A DNA stretch of 19,360 nt from Candidatus Merdimorpha stercoravium (lineage in GTDB: Bacteria; Bacteroidota; Bacteroidia; Flavobacteriales; UBA1820): assembly GCA_018715295.1 (NCBI GenBank), contig DVLY01000094.1, positions 1 through 19,360 on the forward strand, in the 5' to 3' direction. Shown here one piece after another: positions 15,865 through 19,360 of this stretch (positions within the stretch are counted from its first letter, which is position 1; the number at the start of each line of letters is the position of its first letter). The position numbers were made by a program, and so were the translations under genes. Under the pieces are notes generated by a model that did no database searches, had not been told where the DNA came from, and saw only the letters and a program-made list of their open reading frames with translations.

Positions 15865-16356
15865 ATGTCCCGAAAACAAGACGTTTACGACTACCTCACT
15901 GCACACGGCATCCCTTTCCAGGCGTACGACCACCCGGCCACTCCCACCATCGAAGAAGCCGAGAAGTACTGGCGGCAGGACGGTTCGATGCACTGCAAGA
16001 ATCTGTTTTTCCGCAACAAGAAAGGCGACCGCCATTACCTGGTCATCTTCGACTGCGCCCAAAACCTGGCCATCCACGACCTGGAACAGCGGCTGCATCA
16101 GGGCAAACTGACCTTCGCCTCCGAAAAACGGATGGAACGCTACCTGGGGCTGCTCCCCGGCTCGGTGTCGCCCTTCGGACTGATCAACGACCCGGAAAAC
16201 CACGTGTACCTCTTTGCCGACCGGAACCTGCTCGACCAGCCGGCCTTGAGTTTTCACCCCAACGACAACACCGCCACCGTCGTCATCCGTACGCCGGATT
16301 TCCTGCGTTACCTCGAACTCTGCGGCAACGCCTACGAATTTACCGACCTGTACTGA
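15865..16356 (+). CDS. Prolyl-tRNA editing protein, YbaK/ProXp-ala type
   Basis: A 163-residue cytosolic protein of the YbaK/ProX deacylase superfamily. These enzymes hydrolyse misacylated tRNA-Pro (Ala-tRNA-Pro for the ProXp-ala branch) that escapes prolyl-tRNA synthetase proofreading. Visible motifs are HPATPTIEEAEKY, the core KNLFFRNKKGDRHYLV with its conserved Lys, LTFASEKRMERYLGLLPGSVSPFGLIND, and FHPNDNTATVVI. The combination of the PGSV-x-P-FGL element and HPNxNTATV is what I associate with the ProXp-ala/PrdX branch more than with E. coli YbaK (Cys-tRNA-Pro). The frame is open far upstream into the rhomboid gene, but ATG 15865 gives the standard N-terminus (KQDVYDYLTAHGIPFQAYDHP). It ends the probable mutL operon. 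The substrate cannot be settled from the sequence. Confidence 0.9.
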   Translation: MSRKQDVYDYLTAHGIPFQAYDHPATPTIEEAEKYWRQDGSMHCKNLFFRNKKGDRHYLVIFDCAQNLAIHDLEQRLHQGKLTFASEKRMERYLGLLPGSVSPFGLINDPENHVYLFADRNLLDQPALSFHPNDNTATVVIRTPDFLRYLELCGNAYEFTDLY

Positions 16357-16377
16357 ACAGGCAGACGATTTTTTCTC

Positions 16378-16385
16378 TACCTTTG
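16378..16385 (+). promoter_or_regulatory. Candidate -7 box for the YbjN-like gene
   Basis: TACCTTTG matches TAnnTTTG and lies 42 nt before the ATG at 16428, within the 71-nt gap after the prolyl-tRNA editing gene. No TTTG -33 element is seen. It suggests that the small gene has its own promoter. Confidence 0.4.
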
Positions 16386-16427
16386 AGGAGATCACACGAT
16401 TGTGTATCCTTAAACACCCTATAGACC

Positions 16428-16874
16428 ATGAAAAGATTCGCTCTCGTACTGCTGATGAGTTTCTGCGCCTGCTGCGCATTGCAGGCACAAGACACCAAGT
16501 CGGACATCATGTCCTACCTGCGTAACGAAGGATATGCCCCCTCGTACGACTCGGACGGAGACATCGTGTTCAAAATAGAGGGATATGCCTATTACGCCCT
16601 TGTCCGGGACAATGAAGACTATTCCCTTGTCGAGATCCGCGCACAATTCCGCACAGAAGACAAGTCGCTCAGCGAACTCTACCAGATCGCCAATGACTTC
16701 AATCTCAGCAAGTACCTCTGCAAATGCTCGGCCTACCGCAACAAAAATGGAGACAATGTTTGCTCGATCAGCATGGAGTTCGTCACCTCATCGGCCTCGA
16801 TGACAAATTATCAGATGGGACACGTCTTGAGGCTACTGCCCGGATGTGTCGACGATTTACTGAATGAAATCTGA
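16428..16874 (+). CDS. Small secreted YbjN-like protein
   Basis: A 148-residue protein with a signal peptide (KRFALVLLMSFCACCALQA, cleavage before QDTKS). The mature part has one compact domain: SDIMSYLRNEGYAPSYDSDGDIVFKIEGYAYYALVRDNEDYSLVEIRAQF, then a helix and LSKYLCKCSAYRNKNGDNVCSISMEF. The order of a helix, GD-x-V-F-K-I-E, a strand pair, then NDFN and a strand pair resembles the YbjN / type-III-chaperone-like fold, which has no single function. Exported YbjN-like proteins are frequent in Bacteroidota. Four or five cysteines are present, of which two in CKC could bind metal or form a disulphide. It converges on the flavodoxin gene, whose stop is 33 nt away. No partner is evident. Confidence 0.75.
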   Translation: MKRFALVLLMSFCACCALQAQDTKSDIMSYLRNEGYAPSYDSDGDIVFKIEGYAYYALVRDNEDYSLVEIRAQFRTEDKSLSELYQIANDFNLSKYLCKCSAYRNKNGDNVCSISMEFVTSSASMTNYQMGHVLRLLPGCVDDLLNEI

Positions 16875-16907
16875 CCTCTGAAGGACCGAAGGCCAACGGG
16901 GCGATCC

Positions 16908-17411
16908 TTACAAAGCATCGCCCATCGCCGCGATCCAAGCCTCCATCCGCGCCGAAGTCTTCTCCGGTTCGTTTTCCTGATCTGCCGCCAGCCCCACGAG
17001 TTGTCCCTGCACCAGGGCCATCGAAGCGGTGAAGTGGTAGTCCTGGGGGGCATACGCCCCGCAAAACCGACAACCCGTTCCCCGGAGCGCTTCGTACAAT
17101 CGGCCGATCCCGTCGCAGAACGTCGTATCGTACGCGTACGAATCGCCGCAGCCGAACAGTCCGACCGCCTTGCCCGACAGGTCCTTGGACGCCAACCGAT
17201 CGACAAAATCCTGCCAGTCGTCCTGCAAGTCGCCCGCCCCCCAGGTGGACGTTCCCAGCAGCAATACCTCATACGCCTCGACCTGCGTCGCATCGGCCGA
17301 GGCCACATCGTGCACGTCGCCCGGTTCCACGCCCAAGCGCTGCGCGATCTGTCCGGCCAATTCCTGGGTGGTGCCGGTGGACGAACCGTAAAAAATACCG
17401 ATCTTCTTCAT
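16908..17411 (-). CDS. fldA: Long-chain flavodoxin
   Basis: A 167-residue FMN electron carrier of the cytoplasm. The N-terminal phosphate loop IGIFYGSSTGTTQELA is standard. The 50s loop GTSTWGAGDLQDDW contributes the Trp that stacks on FMN, and the 90s loop GCGDSYAYDTTFCDGIG contributes the Tyr and belongs to the second flavin contact. The length near 170 and a roughly 20-residue insertion after residue 115 mark the long-chain type. I chose ATG 17411; the frame is open 51 codons further upstream but that portion does not resemble flavodoxins. It is transcribed alone, divergently from the phosphoesterase gene, with a -7 box 28 nt upstream. In this group flavodoxin may replace ferredoxin at low iron; I see no Fur box that I could defend. 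Confidence 0.95.
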   Translation of the reverse strand: MKKIGIFYGSSTGTTQELAGQIAQRLGVEPGDVHDVASADATQVEAYEVLLLGTSTWGAGDLQDDWQDFVDRLASKDLSGKAVGLFGCGDSYAYDTTFCDGIGRLYEALRGTGCRFCGAYAPQDYHFTASMALVQGQLVGLAADQENEPEKTSARMEAWIAAMGDAL

Positions 17412-17439
17412 CTTTTCCTGTGTTTTAAGTTGTCCTGGA

Positions 17440-17447
17440 CAAAGATA
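17440..17447 (-). promoter_or_regulatory. Candidate -7 box for fldA
   Basis: On the minus strand 17447-17440 reads TATCTTTG, matching TAnnTTTG, 28 nt upstream of the start codon. The 206-nt gap to the phosphoesterase gene carries promoters in both directions. No convincing -33 element is visible. Confidence 0.45.
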
Positions 17448-17578
17448 AAGCCCGGGGACGGCGGTTCCCCTCCCCGAAAATGGCGATTTTTCCCATCCTC
17501 CTCCCCACGAACGATGAAATCCGAACTGTTTTGACGATATATTAACCCGCAGGTAACCGCCCATACCTCCCTATGCCT

Positions 17579-17586
17579 TATTTTTG
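17579..17586 (+). promoter_or_regulatory. Candidate -7 box for the phosphoesterase gene
   Basis: TATTTTTG matches TAnnTTTG and sits 31 nt before the ATG at 17618. It coincides with an upstream ATG (17573) that would add 15 codons to the frame, so that upstream ATG is probably not the start. Confidence 0.4.
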
Positions 17587-17617
17587 TTCCGACGATCAAA
17601 ACACAACGATTTCTCCC

Positions 17618-19195
17618 ATGAAAACACGCTTTCTTCTCGCCTTGGCACTCTTTGCGCCTTTGCTGGCTGCCGGAGGGCCGAAAAACGTCAAAGGATACGT
17701 TTATCAGGACGACAACCGCAACGGTGTCTTCGACAAAACGGAAAAAGGTATCCCCGGTGTAGCCGTGAGCAACGGCCGCGAAGTGGTGCTCACCGACCGG
17801 AAAGGCCGCTACCAACTGCCCGTGAGCGGTCCTTGCGAAATCTTCGTGATCAAACCTGCCGGCTACGCCACCCCGACCAACCGCTACGGCCTCTCCCTGT
17901 CGTACTACCTGTACCGCCCGGAAGGTTCCTCCACCCGGATGAAATACCCGGGCATCGCTCCCACCGGGGAGCTTCCCTCCTCGGTCGATTTTCCGCTCTA
18001 TCTCCAGGACGAACCGGAGGATTTCCGTATCCTGGTCTTCGGCGACCCGCAGTGCCGCGACCGGCAAGACGCGGAATACTTCGGCCGGGAAGTCATCCAG
18101 CCGCTGATGGACAGCACCGGGAAATTCGCCTTCGGCGTCATGCTGGGCGACATCGCTTTCAACCAACTGGAGGTATTCGAACCCGTGATGCAGCGTGCCG
18201 CCTTGCTGGGCATTCCCTGGTACCCGATGCCGGGCAACCACGACCACAACCAGGACAAGGACATCCCGCACGATTCCCTGGGCACCGAGACTTACATGAA
18301 CTTCTTCGGCCCGGCTACCTATGCCTTGAACTATGGCAAGGTGCACCTGATCATCACCGACGACATCATCCTGCCCAACCCCACGGGAAAGACCCAGTAC
18401 ATCGGCGGGCTGACCGAAAAACAACTGGCCTTTATCGAGAACGACCTTCGTTTCGTTCCCAAAGACCACCTGGTGATCTTCGCCGGACACATCCAGCTCT
18501 TCGACACCAACCCCAAAGCGGAAACCTTCCGCCATGCCGACCGCCAGCGTCTGTTCGACCTGTTGGCCGAATACCCCCATACGCTGTCCCTTTCGGCGCA
18601 CACGCACTACATCCGCACCGTATTCTTCGACGAGAAAGACGGTTGGAAGGGGGCCGAACCGCACCTGCACCTCAATGCCGGGGCCACCTGCGCCGACTGG
18701 TACAAGGGTCTGCCCGACCCCTACGGCCAGCCCAACGCCATGATGCGCGACGGCAGCCCGCAAGGTTACTTCACCCTCGAGATCGACGGCAACCGCTTCA
18801 CACACACCTATCACCCGAGCCGCCAGGCCGACTTTTACCAGATGAGCCTCGCTGTGGCCGACAGCCTGCACACCGGTTCGCCCATCGCCCTCTACGCCAA
18901 TTTCTACAACGGCAACGAGCGCTGCGAGGTATCCTTCCGTATCGACCAGGGCGAATGGATGCCCATGAAACAGACCGTCGCAACCGACCCGACCTTCACC
19001 GCCCTGAATAAACTGTGGAACAACCCGTCCTACAAACTTCCGGGTCGCAAAGTATCCGGCGCGGCCAAGACCTACCACCTGTGGCAAGGCGAGATACCTG
19101 CCTTCTCCTCCCCCGGGGTACACGTGGCGGAGGTGCGCGCCACCGACCTCTACGGACGCACCTACACCGAAAAACTGATCTTCGAGGTGCTGTAA
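17618..19195 (+). CDS. Exported calcineurin-like phosphoesterase
   Basis: A 525-residue metallophosphoesterase. A signal peptide (RFLLALALFAPLLAAGG) is followed by a small beta domain (about 22-105) with YQDDNRNGVFDKTEKGIPGV, a Ca-binding-like DxNxNGxxD loop as in SdrD B-type and MetallophosN domains. The catalytic domain (about 130-335) has the two-metal motifs FGDPQ (D143), LGDIAFNQ (D178), PGNHDHN (N207, H208, D209), FAGHIQLF and SAHTHY (H328, H330). DPQ replaces the common DxH, and SAHTH replaces GHTH, as in related bacterial enzymes. The C-terminal domain (about 345-525: LNAGATCADWYKG, DGSPQGYFTLEIDG, VRATDLYGRTYTEKLIFEV) is beta-rich and fits the family C-terminal domain. The substrate is unknown. 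The ATG at 17618 is supported by the signal peptide. A strong terminator follows. Confidence 0.9.
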   Translation: MKTRFLLALALFAPLLAAGGPKNVKGYVYQDDNRNGVFDKTEKGIPGVAVSNGREVVLTDRKGRYQLPVSGPCEIFVIKPAGYATPTNRYGLSLSYYLYRPEGSSTRMKYPGIAPTGELPSSVDFPLYLQDEPEDFRILVFGDPQCRDRQDAEYFGREVIQPLMDSTGKFAFGVMLGDIAFNQLEVFEPVMQRAALLGIPWYPMPGNHDHNQDKDIPHDSLGTETYMNFFGPATYALNYGKVHLIITDDIILPNPTGKTQYIGGLTEKQLAFIENDLRFVPKDHLVIFAGHIQLFDTNPKAETFRHADRQRLFDLLAEYPHTLSLSAHTHYIRTVFFDEKDGWKGAEPHLHLNAGATCADWYKGLPDPYGQPNAMMRDGSPQGYFTLEIDGNRFTHTYHPSRQADFYQMSLAVADSLHTGSPIALYANFYNGNERCEVSFRIDQGEWMPMKQTVATDPTFTALNKLWNNPSYKLPGRKVSGAAKTYHLWQGEIPAFSSPGVHVAEVRATDLYGRTYTEKLIFEVL

Positions 19196-19218
19196 GCGCC
19201 TCCTCATTCCTTTATCCC

Positions 19219-19274
19219 AGCATTCGGGTAGTTTCGGCGAAAACTTTCGCCGAAACTACCCGGATGCTTTTTTT
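19219..19274 (+). terminator. Strong intrinsic terminator of the phosphoesterase gene
   Basis: Arms 19219-19242 and 19245-19268 pair over about 24 positions with one G-U wobble, and seven Ts follow (19268-19274). It lies 23 nt after the stop codon. Because the arms are symmetric it could also stop transcription coming from the other side, although an A-tract on the left is lacking. Confidence 0.85.
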
Positions 19275-19360
19275 CCCGCCCTTTTGGGAACTGCAAAAAA
19301 AGATCCCGAAAGCAAATGACAAACGGGAAAAAACATTTCCATAAAAGACAAAAAAAAATC

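Noticed and set aside
19275..19360. Start of another gene or second terminator at the right edge
   Set aside because: A-rich sequence without an open frame; only short inverted matches are visible.

Overview
The window reads as chromosomal housekeeping DNA from a GC-rich member of the Bacteroidota, most likely order Bacteroidales. Rikenellaceae or Alistipes-like is a guess from base composition plus gene content, not proven. The lineage clues are repeated TAnnTTTG promoter -7 boxes (several reading TACATTTG) instead of E. coli-type -10 boxes, starts without obvious Shine-Dalgarno sequences, Bacteroidota-specific families (a DUF6452-like lipoprotein and a DUF6048-like outer-membrane protein behind an RlmD/RumA methyltransferase), and a MutL of the Bacteroidota type. 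No rRNA, tRNA, CRISPR array, insertion sequence or phage gene was seen.

Layout. 1-113: a 71-nt near-perfect hairpin lies 3 nt beyond the gcvP stop. 114-2951 (-): gcvP, glycine decarboxylase. 2952-3118: a divergent promoter region with one -7 box on each strand. 3119-6129 (+): rlmD, a DUF6452-like lipoprotein and a DUF6048-like barrel, spaced as an operon. 6276-6893 (-): a LuxR/NarL-type regulator whose receiver domain lacks the phosphorylation residues. 7152-8621 (+): guaB, with the best promoter in the window upstream and a terminator downstream. 8746-13128 (+): a periplasmic folding cluster of a double-parvulin isomerase, a SurA-like lipoprotein without a parvulin domain, and SurA. 13177-16356 (+): mutL, a rhomboid protease and a prolyl-tRNA editing protein. 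16428-16874 (+): a small secreted YbjN-like protein. 16908-17411 (-): a long-chain flavodoxin. 17618-19195 (+): an exported calcineurin-like phosphoesterase with a strong intrinsic terminator. 19275-19360: no gene seen.

How the genes fit together. The three guaB-downstream genes probably serve outer-membrane protein biogenesis, and the DUF6452/DUF6048 pair also encodes envelope proteins. The rest are conserved core functions: one-carbon and glycine metabolism, rRNA methylation, GMP synthesis, mismatch repair, tRNA proofreading and electron transfer.

I do not see a clear new defence or mobile system. The most unusual signals are an 87-nt palindrome inside the mutL reading frame, open in all six frames and sitting exactly in the linker between domains; a second long palindrome behind gcvP; and the orphan regulator with a degenerate receiver. 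The large antisense ORFs are treated as composition shadows.
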